64,000 nt of DNA from Aquibacillus albus (GTDB lineage Bacteria; Bacillota; Bacilli; Bacillales; Amphibacillaceae): contig NZ_JAFBDR010000011.1 of assembly GCF_016908325.1 (NCBI RefSeq), positions 62,001 to 126,000 on the forward strand, in the 5' to 3' direction. Positions 45,058-54,022 of this stretch are shown here, one piece after another. The notes beneath the pieces are model-generated. The model was not told where the DNA came from, made no database searches, and saw only the letters and a list, made by a program, of their open reading frames with translations. Both the position numbers and the translations under genes were made by a program. Positions within the stretch are counted from its first letter, which is position 1, and the number at the start of each line of letters is the position of its first letter.

Positions 45058-46071
45058 ATGGCAAGACAAAAAGAAGCTTTAACAGGTAAACAGAAGGCTG
45101 CGATTTTATTAATTTCTTTAGGTCCAGATGTGTCAGCTGAGGTTTATAAGCATCTAACAGAAGAAGAGATTGAGAAATTAACACTCGAAATTTCATCCGT
45201 TAAAAAAGTGGATTCTGTTCAAAAAGAAGATGTCATTGAGCAATTTCACCAAATTGCTCTTGCGCAAGATTATATCTCACAAGGAGGTATTAATTATGCG
45301 AAATCTGTTCTTGAAAAGGCTCTAGGACAACAGGAAGCATCCAACATTATTAATAGACTTACCTCTTCTTTACAGGTGAAGCCATTTGATTTCGCTAGGA
45401 AAGCAGATCCTTCTCAAATTTTAAATTTCATTCAAAATGAGCACCCGCAAACAATAGCTTTGGTGCTCTCCTATTTAGATCCAGAACAGTCAGGGCAGAT
45501 TCTTTCGGAGCTCCCTCAAGAAATGCAGGCGGATATAGCAAAAAGAATAGCAGTAATGGATTCGACATCGCCTGAGATTATTTATGAGGTGGAACAAGTG
45601 TTAGAGAAGAAATTATCAACTACTGTGACACAAGATTATACACAAACCGGTGGTATTCAAGCAGTGGTAGAGGTACTAAATGGTGTTGATAGAAGCACAG
45701 AACGTACTATTCTAGATGCATTGGAGATCCAAGACCCTGAATTAGCAGAAGAAATAAAGAAACGAATGTTTGTTTTTGAAGATATCGTTACATTGGATAA
45801 TAGAGCTATCCAGCGTGTAATTAGGGAAGTTGAAAATGATGACTTGCGATTATCGTTAAAAGTATCCAGTGATGAAGTGAAAGAAGTAGTCTTTAGTAAT
45901 ATGTCGACTAGAATGGCAGATATGTTTAGAGAAGAGATGGAGTTTATGGGTCCAGTTCGGCTGCGTGATGTGGAAGAAGCTCAAACCAGGATTGTTGCCG
46001 TCATTCGAAGGTTAGAAGAAGTTGGAGAGATTGTGATTGCCCGAGGTGGAGGAGATGATATTATTGTCTAG
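45058..46071 (+). CDS. fliG: Flagellar motor switch protein FliG
   Basis: C-ring protein contacting the MotA stator and FliF. N-terminal domain starting LTGKQKAAILLISLGPDVSAEV, middle domain with EHPQTIALVLSYLDP (EHPQ motif near 127), C-terminal torque domain with the charged helix around MFVFEDIVTLDNRAIQRV. 337 residues, full length. The end overlaps the fliH start by 17 bases. Confidence 0.96.
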   Translation: MARQKEALTGKQKAAILLISLGPDVSAEVYKHLTEEEIEKLTLEISSVKKVDSVQKEDVIEQFHQIALAQDYISQGGINYAKSVLEKALGQQEASNIINRLTSSLQVKPFDFARKADPSQILNFIQNEHPQTIALVLSYLDPEQSGQILSELPQEMQADIAKRIAVMDSTSPEIIYEVEQVLEKKLSTTVTQDYTQTGGIQAVVEVLNGVDRSTERTILDALEIQDPELAEEIKKRMFVFEDIVTLDNRAIQRVIREVENDDLRLSLKVSSDEVKEVVFSNMSTRMADMFREEMEFMGPVRLRDVEEAQTRIVAVIRRLEEVGEIVIARGGGDDIIV

Positions 46072-46852
46072 TATTTTTAAGTCTAGTGATAAAGAGGTTA
46101 CTAGTAGAACAATTAGTATCAGACCAGTCGGCATCAAAGTCGAATCGGAAGAAAATAACCAGTTAGAGTCAGAGAAAAAACAAATGCAAATGGATGATAT
46201 TAATCAAAAACTAAACGATGCGTTAGCTTCATTAGATGCAACAAAGAAACAAACAAAATCGTTAATGGATCAGTGTAAACAACAAATTTCAACGGAAAGA
46301 GAAGAATGGGAAACAGAAAAAGAGGAAAGTAGAGATCTTGCGAGACAAGAAGGATACCTGGAAGGGTTTCAAAACGGAAAAGATGAGGCTTTAAAAAAGT
46401 ATGAATCATTGATTGGAGAGGCAAGACGATTAATTGACATAGCCAACCAGGATTACCAATCAACTTTAGATAATAGTGAGGAAGTTATTTTAGAGCTTGG
46501 ATTGAAAATGGCTTCAAAAATTATTAATCATGAATTGGAAGTGAATGATTCCTATATTGAGTTAGTAAAAGCGGTATTGGAGGAAGTAAAAGACCAACCA
46601 TTGATTAGTATTTTTGCACATATAGAAGATTATGAAGTAATGCTTATGTACAAAGATGAACTCATGAATATTGTAAGCTCGAAAGCCAAACTTTCTATTT
46701 ATCCTGACAATAATTTAAATAAAGGGAGTTGTATTGTTGAATCTCCTTTTGGAAAAATTGATGCAGGTGTCGACAGCCAATTACAAGAGATTCGTAACCA
46801 CTTGTCTGATTTGACAAAGGGGGAGAACCGTGAACGTTCAAGGATATCTTAA
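46055..46852 (+). CDS. fliH: Flagellar assembly protein FliH
   Basis: Negative regulator and stator of the export ATPase FliI. A long Gln/Glu/Lys-rich coiled coil (about 30-130) is followed by a C-terminal globular domain (ILELGLKMASKIINHEL to the end). ATG 46055 gives MILLSSIFKSS and sits after SD AGGTGGAGG inside fliG. 265 residues. It overlaps fliI by 23 bases. Confidence 0.9.
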   Translation: MILLSSIFKSSDKEVTSRTISIRPVGIKVESEENNQLESEKKQMQMDDINQKLNDALASLDATKKQTKSLMDQCKQQISTEREEWETEKEESRDLARQEGYLEGFQNGKDEALKKYESLIGEARRLIDIANQDYQSTLDNSEEVILELGLKMASKIINHELEVNDSYIELVKAVLEEVKDQPLISIFAHIEDYEVMLMYKDELMNIVSSKAKLSIYPDNNLNKGSCIVESPFGKIDAGVDSQLQEIRNHLSDLTKGENRERSRIS

Positions 46853-48146
46853 TGCAATAGATGAACTTGACACTTTAAAGAGATTTGGTAAGGTTTCGCG
46901 TGTCATTGGTTTAATGATTGAATCAATAGGTCCTGAAGCAAGTATTGGGGATGTTTGCCTCATACATACATCGAAAGGAAAACGAAAAATTGTCGCAGAA
47001 GTTGTTGGCTTTCAGCAAGAAAAAGTATTGTTAATGCCTTATTCAGCAATAAAAGAAATTGGACCGGGATGTTTGGTTGAAGCGACAAATCGTCCTTTAA
47101 CAATAAAGGTTGGATACGGTTTAATCGGAAAGGTAATCAATCCATTAGGTAATCCTCTCAATCATTCTTCTTTACCGAAGGGACTTTTCACATATCCTAC
47201 TGATCAATCACCTCCTAATCCGTTAGATCGTCCTACCATACAGGAACCGATACAGATTGGGGTTCGTGCCATTGATACGATGCTAACAGTAGGTAGAGGG
47301 CAACGTGTAGGCATCTTTGCTGGTAGTGGTGTCGGGAAAAGTACACTTCTAGGTATGATAGCAAGAAATAGTGATGCAGATATAAATGTTATTGCATTAA
47401 TCGGAGAAAGAGGCAGAGAAGTAAGGGAATTTGTTGAAAGGGATTTGGGAGCTGAAGGTCTTAAAAAATCGATTGTTGTTGTCGCTACTTCAGATCAACC
47501 AGCTTTAATGAGAATAAAAGGAGCTTATACAGCAACAGCAATTAGTGAATTTTTCCGTGATCAAGGTTTACAAGTGAACTTGATGATGGATTCAGTTACT
47601 CGTGTTGCTATGGCTCAAAGAGAGGTTGGGTTGGCTACTGGTGAACCACCTACTACCAAAGGTTATACACCGTCTGTTTTCGCAACTTTGCCTAAATTGC
47701 TAGAGCGAACCGGAACTAGTCAATTTGGTACGATTTCGGCGTTTTACACTGTTCTTGTTGATGGTGATGATATGAATGAGCCAATTGCAGATACGACAAG
47801 AGGAATCCTAGATGGTCACTTTGTATTAGATAGAAAGCTTGCTGAACAAGGACAGTTCCCAGCTATTAATATATTGAAATCAGTTAGCAGGGTGATGCCC
47901 AATATAACAACTGAAAAAGAGCAAAAGGCAGCACAAGAAGTTCGAAAAATTTTAGCAATCTATGAAGAAAACTATGAATTAATTCAAATAGGGGCATATA
48001 AAAGGGGAACGAATAGAGTAGTTGATCAAGCTATTCAAATGTATCCAAAGGTTATTCGTTTTTTAAAACAAACTACTGAAGATCAAGTAACTAGGGAACA
48101 TGCATTAGAGCAACTATATCAACTAGTTAATGGAGGTGGAGACTAA
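46830..48146 (+). CDS. fliI: Flagellum-specific ATP synthase FliI
   Basis: Hexameric ATPase of the flagellar type III export apparatus, related to F1 beta. P-loop FAGSGVGKSTLLGMIA near residue 166, GERGREVREF, Walker B LMMDSVTRVAMAQREVGL, and GEPPTTKGYTPSVFA. 438 residues. GTG 46830 follows SD GGGGGAG within fliH; the stop overlaps the fliJ ATG (TAATG). Confidence 0.97.
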   Translation: MNVQGYLNAIDELDTLKRFGKVSRVIGLMIESIGPEASIGDVCLIHTSKGKRKIVAEVVGFQQEKVLLMPYSAIKEIGPGCLVEATNRPLTIKVGYGLIGKVINPLGNPLNHSSLPKGLFTYPTDQSPPNPLDRPTIQEPIQIGVRAIDTMLTVGRGQRVGIFAGSGVGKSTLLGMIARNSDADINVIALIGERGREVREFVERDLGAEGLKKSIVVVATSDQPALMRIKGAYTATAISEFFRDQGLQVNLMMDSVTRVAMAQREVGLATGEPPTTKGYTPSVFATLPKLLERTGTSQFGTISAFYTVLVDGDDMNEPIADTTRGILDGHFVLDRKLAEQGQFPAINILKSVSRVMPNITTEKEQKAAQEVRKILAIYEENYELIQIGAYKRGTNRVVDQAIQMYPKVIRFLKQTTEDQVTREHALEQLYQLVNGGGD

Positions 48147-48601
48147 TGGCTGAAACAGGTACAACTCATTCTTTTGAAAAAATTCTTTCTGTACGTAAAC
48201 GGGATAAGGACCAAGCACAAATGGACTATCAACATTCTGTAACCAATTTTGAAACGAAGGCAACCCAGCTTTATCATCTCTTAAGTAAAAAAGAATATAT
48301 GGAAGAAAAGTATCAGAACTTCTTAAAAAATAGCAGTACAATTACTCAATTAGCTAGTCACTCTACCTATATTGAGAAGATTAAATTACAAATTAGACAA
48401 CTTGAGGAATTAGTTAGCAGAGCTAGAAGTGAAATGGAAGGAAAGCAAGGTAAATTGACTGATGCACATGTTGAAGTGAAGAAATTTGAAAAATTGATTG
48501 AGCGAAAAAAACAACTACAAGAAGAAAAGTTAATGCATCAGGAAAGCGTCTTGATGGATGAAGCTTCGGCGATTCAGTTCTTAAAAAGTAGAATTAGGTG
48601 A
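48146..48601 (+). CDS. fliJ: Flagellar export chaperone FliJ
   Basis: Small coiled-coil protein (151 residues, almost entirely helical, Lys/Glu/Gln-rich) that sits in the FliI ring and couples export to the gate. Sequence is weakly conserved, so identification rests on size, coiled coil and position between fliI and the MotE-like gene. ATG overlaps the fliI stop. Confidence 0.88.
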   Translation: MAETGTTHSFEKILSVRKRDKDQAQMDYQHSVTNFETKATQLYHLLSKKEYMEEKYQNFLKNSSTITQLASHSTYIEKIKLQIRQLEELVSRARSEMEGKQGKLTDAHVEVKKFEKLIERKKQLQEEKLMHQESVLMDEASAIQFLKSRIR

Positions 48602-48605
48602 GTGT

Positions 48606-49181
48606 ATGGCTAGAAATTATATGGAAGAAAAAAAAGCTGGTTTCTTTCAATGGTTCATTGTTATCGTAGTTCCTCTTCTTTTTGCAATTACCATAGCATT
48701 GATTATTTTAACTGTAATGGGTATTGATGTTGTTGGTAAAACGAAAAGTATAGCAAATCAAATTCCATTTGTGTCTTCCGCTGTTACAACAGATGATGAA
48801 AAACTGATACAAGGGAAAATTGAGCAACTACAAGGTGAATTAGATGCCAAGCAGTGGGAAAATGAGCAGCTTTCTTCAGAGGTTTATGAAAAAGAACAAA
48901 CAATTGAAGCACTAAACCAAGAAATCACGAAATTAAACGAACAACTAATTGAAGTAAAAGAAACAGCTCAGAGTGATGAAGAATTATTATCTGATGTGTC
49001 TGGGTCTTTCATCGATTTAGACCCTGAAGTTTCCGCTCCAATTTTTGAAAATATGGAAGATGAGCTTGCTATTACTCTTTTGAAAAATCTACCAAGTCAA
49101 CAAAGAGGTGCCATTCTTGGTGAGATGGATCCTCAAGTAGCTGCTGAATTGACGAACTTATTACTTGCACAAACGAAATAG
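48606..49181 (+). CDS. ylxF: MotE-like/YlxF membrane protein
   Basis: 191 residues. One membrane helix about 17-40 (IVIVVPLLFAITIALIILTVMG), a coiled coil about 70-125, and a C-terminal MgtE-N-like segment with DLDPEVSAPIFENM and DPQVAAELTNLLL. Matches B. subtilis YlxF and the MotE family, a chaperone-like factor for the motor stator in other bacteria. The role in Bacillus is not well defined. 4 bases after fliJ. Confidence 0.85.
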   Translation: MARNYMEEKKAGFFQWFIVIVVPLLFAITIALIILTVMGIDVVGKTKSIANQIPFVSSAVTTDDEKLIQGKIEQLQGELDAKQWENEQLSSEVYEKEQTIEALNQEITKLNEQLIEVKETAQSDEELLSDVSGSFIDLDPEVSAPIFENMEDELAITLLKNLPSQQRGAILGEMDPQVAAELTNLLLAQTK

Positions 49182-49212
49182 TCATTTATTTCTTGAAAGG
49201 AGGTGAGAGAGG

Positions 49213-50580
49213 ATGAACGGTATTAGTTTCGCTTCAAATATTCCTATGAATGCAAGTATCCAAGTGTCTCCAAAGCAAGAACTTAAGCATCAATCATTTT
49301 CTGATTTGATGGGAAATATTACACATTTGGCTAAACTGCAATTAGCTGGTTTGAATCCAGAACAATTGGTTGGGAACGATGAGGAAATAGAATTAAATGG
49401 AATCAAAGAAATGGAAGAATTACATCAAAGTATTCCGGAAGAACTAGCAACAAGTCTTTCCGGTTCAAACCTTTTCAAGATGCTTGAATCCTTTGGGGAG
49501 GAAATTCCAAATATAGATGGAGAGAAACAATTATCGATCAATCATTTTGATGGGAAAGTTTCTAGCATGTCAGGTTCGCTTGTTCCATTACTTGTAGGAC
49601 CAATACATGAAGAAAATCAAGCAGTAATTTTAAAAGATCAAGAAAAGCAACTAAAGAACTTATGGGGTAAAGTACAAGAGCTATTGCAGCAAGTTGTACA
49701 ACAAGGTACCTTTGATGCTGCGGTTTCTCACAAAAGCCAAAGGAATTTATTAAGGCTTTTGGAACAGTGGACAGATTTAGAGAAACAAATAGGTAAACAG
49801 AGTAGTCAACAAATTATTGCAAGTATGAGTGCTAAACAAGGTGAGTCCGATCTAGCTATTTGGGAAAAATTAGTACAAACCTATCAAAAGAGAGATCAAA
49901 TGGTTCACCAACAAAAATACCAATCCAGTTCTATGGTTTCCACTACTGACATTTCAAAGTGGCTCAAGGATGTACTTCACAAGCATAATGAAGGGACGCC
50001 TACAGGAGGACAAACTGCTTCAGACAACCAGTTTTCTTCCATGTCTATTGTGAAGAACAACGATAACCATTTCCCGGGTATGCCTGTATCAAACGTAGAA
50101 CAATTGGCTATCCATTTAAACCGATCTGCTTCGAATAATCAATCAGTTGACGAAAGTGAATTTTTACAGAGGTTGCAGCAAGCTATTAAATCCAGTAAGT
50201 TTTTACATGGCCCAAACGGAGCTAATCAATTGTTGTTGAAATTAAAACCAGAACACCTCGGAGATATCATGGTTAAGCTGGTTCAGGAGAATGGGGAAAT
50301 GGTTGTTAAAATGACTGTTTCATCACATATGACAAAAGATTTACTAGAAGCAAATATAAACCAGTTAAGGCATATGTTTTCTCCACAACAGGTTTTGATA
50401 GAGAAACAAGAGTTGCCATCTTTTCAACAAGATGAAAGTCAATTAAAGAAAGATGACCATCAAAAAAGTTCCGACCAATCTAATTCAGATCATAATGATG
50501 AAGAACTAGAACAAAGACAGGAAAAAGAGAACCAGTCAGAAGAAAGTTTTTATCACATATTGATGAATGAGGAAGTGTAG
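49213..50580 (+). CDS. fliK: Flagellar hook-length control protein FliK
   Basis: Exported ruler that sets hook length and triggers the FlhB specificity switch. Long low-complexity Gln/Ser-rich N-terminal and middle parts. The Flg_hook domain (about 320-405) contains QLLLKLKPEHLGDIMVKLV and MTKDLLEANINQLR. A Glu/Gln/Asp-rich tail follows. 455 residues. SD AAAGGAGGTGAGAG before ATG 49213. Compare ylqG at 29904-31538. Confidence 0.93.
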   Translation: MNGISFASNIPMNASIQVSPKQELKHQSFSDLMGNITHLAKLQLAGLNPEQLVGNDEEIELNGIKEMEELHQSIPEELATSLSGSNLFKMLESFGEEIPNIDGEKQLSINHFDGKVSSMSGSLVPLLVGPIHEENQAVILKDQEKQLKNLWGKVQELLQQVVQQGTFDAAVSHKSQRNLLRLLEQWTDLEKQIGKQSSQQIIASMSAKQGESDLAIWEKLVQTYQKRDQMVHQQKYQSSSMVSTTDISKWLKDVLHKHNEGTPTGGQTASDNQFSSMSIVKNNDNHFPGMPVSNVEQLAIHLNRSASNNQSVDESEFLQRLQQAIKSSKFLHGPNGANQLLLKLKPEHLGDIMVKLVQENGEMVVKMTVSSHMTKDLLEANINQLRHMFSPQQVLIEKQELPSFQQDESQLKKDDHQKSSDQSNSDHNDEELEQRQEKENQSEESFYHILMNEEV

Positions 50581-51030
50581 GTGAAAAAGGTGACAAAAAT
50601 AGATTCGTCTTTTTATTTGAACAACCAGCCAAGAGGAACTACCAACACAAATCTGGGTAAAGAAGAATTCTTGAAAATTCTAATGGCTCAGCTTAAAAAT
50701 CAAGATCCATTAAATCCGATGGAGGACAAAGAATTCATTTCTCAAATGACTAATTTTTCCTCGCTTGAGCAAATGATGAACATGTCAAAGTCGATGGACA
50801 GCTTAGCAAGCCATTTATCTATACCTCCTGTTGTCCAATATAGCAGCTTTATAGATAAAGAGGTTGCTTATCATCAATACGATTCAGATACTGGGTCAAT
50901 AACTAAAACAACCACTAGTATTGTAACGGCTGTAAGTCAGGGTGAAGGGGAGGCTATCCTTGAACTAGAGAATGGAGAAAAGGTTTCCGTAGACAAGGTA
51001 GTAAAAGTAAGTAATCCAGTATTGGAATAA
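50581..51030 (+). CDS. flgD: Flagellar hook capping protein FlgD
   Basis: Cap that promotes hook subunit assembly. The N-terminal LGKEEFLKILMAQLKNQDPL and NPMEDKEFISQMTNFSSLEQM (in parts) are the FlgD signature. At 149 residues it is the short Bacillus form. GTG 50581 directly follows the fliK stop; a second GTG at 50590 is an alternative start. Confidence 0.93.
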   Translation: MKKVTKIDSSFYLNNQPRGTTNTNLGKEEFLKILMAQLKNQDPLNPMEDKEFISQMTNFSSLEQMMNMSKSMDSLASHLSIPPVVQYSSFIDKEVAYHQYDSDTGSITKTTTSIVTAVSQGEGEAILELENGEKVSVDKVVKVSNPVLE

Positions 51031-51051
51031 AGCAAGAAAGGAGAAGGAAAA

Positions 51052-51423
51052 ATGGATCACCGTATTCAACATTTGCACCAGCAGGCATTACTTCCAAAGA
51101 TTAAAAAGCCAAATTCCAATACAACACAAACGACTAGCTTTCAGGAAGTTTTCAAGGATGCTCAAAGAATACAGTTAAGTAAACATGCAAAAGAACGATT
51201 AACACAAAGAAATATTCAGCTAGACGCTAGTCAATGGGAAAAAATATCTCAAAAAATAGAAGAAGCAAAACAAAAAGGAGTTACTGATTCCTTAGTTTTA
51301 ACGAATAGTGCAGCACTGTTAGTTAGTACAAAAAATAATGTAGTCGTCACAGCGATGGATCTAAAAGAAGCTTCGAGTAAAATTTTCACTAATATTAATG
51401 GAACAATTGTTATCGATGAATAG
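51052..51423 (+). CDS. Flagellar operon protein (TIGR02530 family)
   Basis: 123 residues, hydrophilic, no signal peptide. The core QLSKHAKERLTQRNI and the C-terminal ASSKIFTNINGTIVID fit the conserved flagellar-operon protein family TIGR02530, found between flgD and flgE in many Firmicutes. Function unknown; its position suggests a hook-assembly chaperone or regulator (inference). SD AAAGGAGAAGG. Confidence 0.85.
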   Translation: MDHRIQHLHQQALLPKIKKPNSNTTQTTSFQEVFKDAQRIQLSKHAKERLTQRNIQLDASQWEKISQKIEEAKQKGVTDSLVLTNSAALLVSTKNNVVVTAMDLKEASSKIFTNINGTIVIDE

Positions 51424-51514
51424 GCTGGACCCTAAGGGGAGGCCTTCCTAGCTACTGACCGATTGATGTAGCTGTTCTAAAAAATGAATCTTAAAAATGA
51501 AAGGATGTTGCCTC

Positions 51515-52420
51515 ATGCTACGTTCTATGTATGCAGGAATTTCAGGAATGAAAGGTTTTCAAACTAAATTAGATGTTGTCGGTAATAATATTGCTAACGT
51601 AAATACTTCCGGTTATAAAAAAGCTCGTGTTACGTTTCAAGATATGATGAGCCAAACGTTATCAGGTGCAGAAGGACCCACTCAAACTCGCGGAGGTGTA
51701 AACCCTCAACAGGTAGGTTTAGGTTCACAACTAGGTTCCATTGATGACATTCATACACAAGGGAATAGACAGACGACAAACCGTGTTTTGGATTTGGCCT
51801 TAGAAGGGGATGGAATGTTCGTTTTAGGACAGAATTTATCATTCAACAATAACGATGAAGATGACGGTGTTGATGTAGAAGAAACCCCTCTAAATTTCTC
51901 GCGATCCGGTAATTTCTATTTGGATGATGAGGGATACATTGTTAATCCTGATGGTTTATATTTAATGGGAAATGCAAATGTAAATGAAATTGGAGGCCTC
52001 GAGGATGTATTAGGAAGGATACGAATTCCAGAAAATGCGGAAAGTTTTAGTATTCAAGGAGATGGTCTGGTTTCTTACGTTGATGAAGGTGGAAATGTCC
52101 AAAATGCTGGGCAAGTACTGCTTGCAAAATTTTCGAATCCAGGTGGGTTAGAAAAAACAGGTTCTAATTTATATCAATTAACAAATAATGCTGGAGTGTT
52201 TACGGATGGTGACGGTAATTTCGATGAAATGAATGATCTGGTTGTTCCAGAAACGGAGGGCTCTGCATCCATTGTATCTGGTGCATTAGAAATGTCGAAT
52301 GTTGATTTATCGGAGGAATTTACCGAGATGATTACAGCACAACGTGGCTTCCAGGCAAATACTAGAATTATAACAACATCTGATGAGATTCTGCAAGAAC
52401 TGGTAAATCTCAAACGATAG
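51515..52420 (+). CDS. flgE: Flagellar hook protein FlgE (FlgG-like in Bacillus naming)
   Basis: Hook subunit. N-terminus MLRSMYAGISGMKGFQTKLD with VGNNIANVNTSGYKK, and C-terminus SNVDLSEEFTEMITAQRGFQ with TTSDEILQELVNL (in parts), which together form the coiled D0 domain. 301 residues, a compact hook protein. ATG 51515 follows SD AAAGGATG; an upstream in-frame ATG would overlap that SD. Confidence 0.94.
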   Translation: MLRSMYAGISGMKGFQTKLDVVGNNIANVNTSGYKKARVTFQDMMSQTLSGAEGPTQTRGGVNPQQVGLGSQLGSIDDIHTQGNRQTTNRVLDLALEGDGMFVLGQNLSFNNNDEDDGVDVEETPLNFSRSGNFYLDDEGYIVNPDGLYLMGNANVNEIGGLEDVLGRIRIPENAESFSIQGDGLVSYVDEGGNVQNAGQVLLAKFSNPGGLEKTGSNLYQLTNNAGVFTDGDGNFDEMNDLVVPETEGSASIVSGALEMSNVDLSEEFTEMITAQRGFQANTRIITTSDEILQELVNLKR

Positions 52421-52482
52421 TATAAGAAGGTAGGGGGCTTGAGATAATTCTTGCTCCCGCCCAAATTATGATTAAAAAGTAG

Positions 52483-52569
52483 TCTATCAGAAAGTCAAAG
52501 TTAGATGGAAGAAAACTTGTAACTAAATTCTATCATTTAATCGGATTACAAGATATCAAGCCGGGATAG
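52483..52569 (+). pseudogene. swrD: Possible swrD (FlbD family) C-terminal relic
   Basis: Between flgE and fliL, where B. subtilis has swrD (ylzI), only about 150 bases remain, too few for that gene. After an in-frame TAG at 52480 one frame reads KLVTKFYHLIGLQDIKPG to a stop at 52567. This resembles the FYxxIGL end of bacillar SwrD as I recall it. No start with an SD is seen. Could also be coincidence. Confidence 0.35.
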
Positions 52570-52578
52570 GTGATGAAC

Positions 52579-53001
52579 ATGAATTCTAAATTGTTTAAGA
52601 CCATGCTTACTGCCTTAATACTAATGACCATATCAGGTGTCGTTGCTTTAGTAGTAGTCCTTAACGTATCTGGGGAACAACAATCAAACAAAGAGTTATC
52701 ATTGGACAAAATGGTCGAATACTCTTTTACAACTTCCGAGATGAGTACTGATTTAAAGGACGGGAGCTTCGTAAGGATCCAGTTTCAAATTTTAACAGAC
52801 AGTAAAAAAGCGAAAGAAGAAATGGAAAAGAGAGAATTCCAATTGAAAAATTTGTTTATTAAGGAATCTGTTCAATTAAATGAAGAAGATTTTAAAGTTG
52901 GACTTTCAGGATTAGAAGAGAAACTAAAAACAAACATGAATCAATTAATGAACGACGGTACGATTACAGATGTTTACATCATTAGTAAGATTATACAATA
53001 G
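52579..53001 (+). CDS. fliL: Flagellar basal body-associated protein FliL
   Basis: Single-pass membrane protein near the stator. N-terminal membrane helix about 8-32 (LTALILMTISGVVALVVVL), then an extracytoplasmic FliL domain with IRFQI-like VRIQFQILTDS. ATG 52579 is best spaced after SD ATAGGTGAT; ATG 52573 is the alternative. 140 residues. Confidence 0.92.
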   Translation: MNSKLFKTMLTALILMTISGVVALVVVLNVSGEQQSNKELSLDKMVEYSFTTSEMSTDLKDGSFVRIQFQILTDSKKAKEEMEKREFQLKNLFIKESVQLNEEDFKVGLSGLEEKLKTNMNQLMNDGTITDVYIISKIIQ

Positions 53002-53030
53002 AAAGACTCCTAAAGCGGAGGTGATTAATT

Positions 53031-54020
53031 TTGGCTGAAGAAGTACTTTCCCAAAATGAGATAGATGCTCTACTTTCTGCACTTTCTTCTGGGGAAATGG
53101 ATGCAAATCAATTAAAGCAAGAGGAAAAAGATAAAAAAGTTCGAGTGTATGATTTTAAAAGGGCACTCCGCTTTTCTAAGGATCAAATCAGAAGTATTTC
53201 TAGGATACATGAAAATTTTGCACGGTTGTTAACAACATATTTCTCGGCGCAATTAAGGACATATGTACATATTTCGGTTGCTTCCGTTGATCAAATACCT
53301 TACGAAGAATTTATTCGTTCCATTCCTACGATGACTATACTTAATATTTATAGTGCATCTCCTTTAAATGGTCGGATAATATTTGAGTTCAATCCCAATA
53401 TTGCTTATGCCATGTTAGACCGTATGTTAGGCGGAAAAGGTGGCAGTGTTAACAAAGTAGAAAACTTAACGGAAATTGAAATGACATTGATGTCACAGTT
53501 ATTTGAAAAAGCGTTAGATAATTTACAAGAAGCTTGGGGGTCTGTTGTTGAAATTGACCCTGTTTTGGAAGAGTTTGAAGTAAACCCGCAATTTTTACAA
53601 TTGGTTTCACCCAACGAAACAGTCGTTGTTGTATCATTGAATACGACGATTGCAGAAAGTACTGGAATGATTAATATCTGTATTCCACATGTAGTGTTAG
53701 AACCAATTATTCCCAAGCTTTCCGTGCATTATTGGATGCAAAAAGAAAATTCGAAAGAGAGCAAACCAGAAGAATATAAAAATCTATCTGATACGATTGA
53801 AACAGCTTTAGTAGATATGAAAGTAATCCTTGGTGAGTCTACAATCAGTATGAATGAGTTATTGCATTTAAATCAACATGATATGATTCAGTTAGACCAA
53901 AAAATTGATAGTCCTTTACCTTTGCTGGTTGATAGCCAACCTAAGTTTTTTGTTCAACCTGGTAAAAAAAGTAAGAGGCTAGCAGTTCAAATTTTAGAGG
54001 AAATAAAAGGGGGGGAATGA
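53031..54020 (+). CDS. fliM: Flagellar motor switch protein FliM
   Basis: C-ring protein that binds CheY-P. The N-terminal LSQNEIDALLSALSSGE is the CheY-P docking peptide; the middle CheC-like domain has MLDRMLGGKGGS, and the C-terminal SpoA/FliN-like domain ends VQILEEIKGGE. 329 residues. TTG start 53031, 8 bases after SD GGAGGTGATT. The stop overlaps an upstream in-frame ATG of fliY. Confidence 0.96.
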   Translation: MAEEVLSQNEIDALLSALSSGEMDANQLKQEEKDKKVRVYDFKRALRFSKDQIRSISRIHENFARLLTTYFSAQLRTYVHISVASVDQIPYEEFIRSIPTMTILNIYSASPLNGRIIFEFNPNIAYAMLDRMLGGKGGSVNKVENLTEIEMTLMSQLFEKALDNLQEAWGSVVEIDPVLEEFEVNPQFLQLVSPNETVVVVSLNTTIAESTGMINICIPHVVLEPIIPKLSVHYWMQKENSKESKPEEYKNLSDTIETALVDMKVILGESTISMNELLHLNQHDMIQLDQKIDSPLPLLVDSQPKFFVQPGKKSKRLAVQILEEIKGGE

Positions 54021-54022
54021 AG

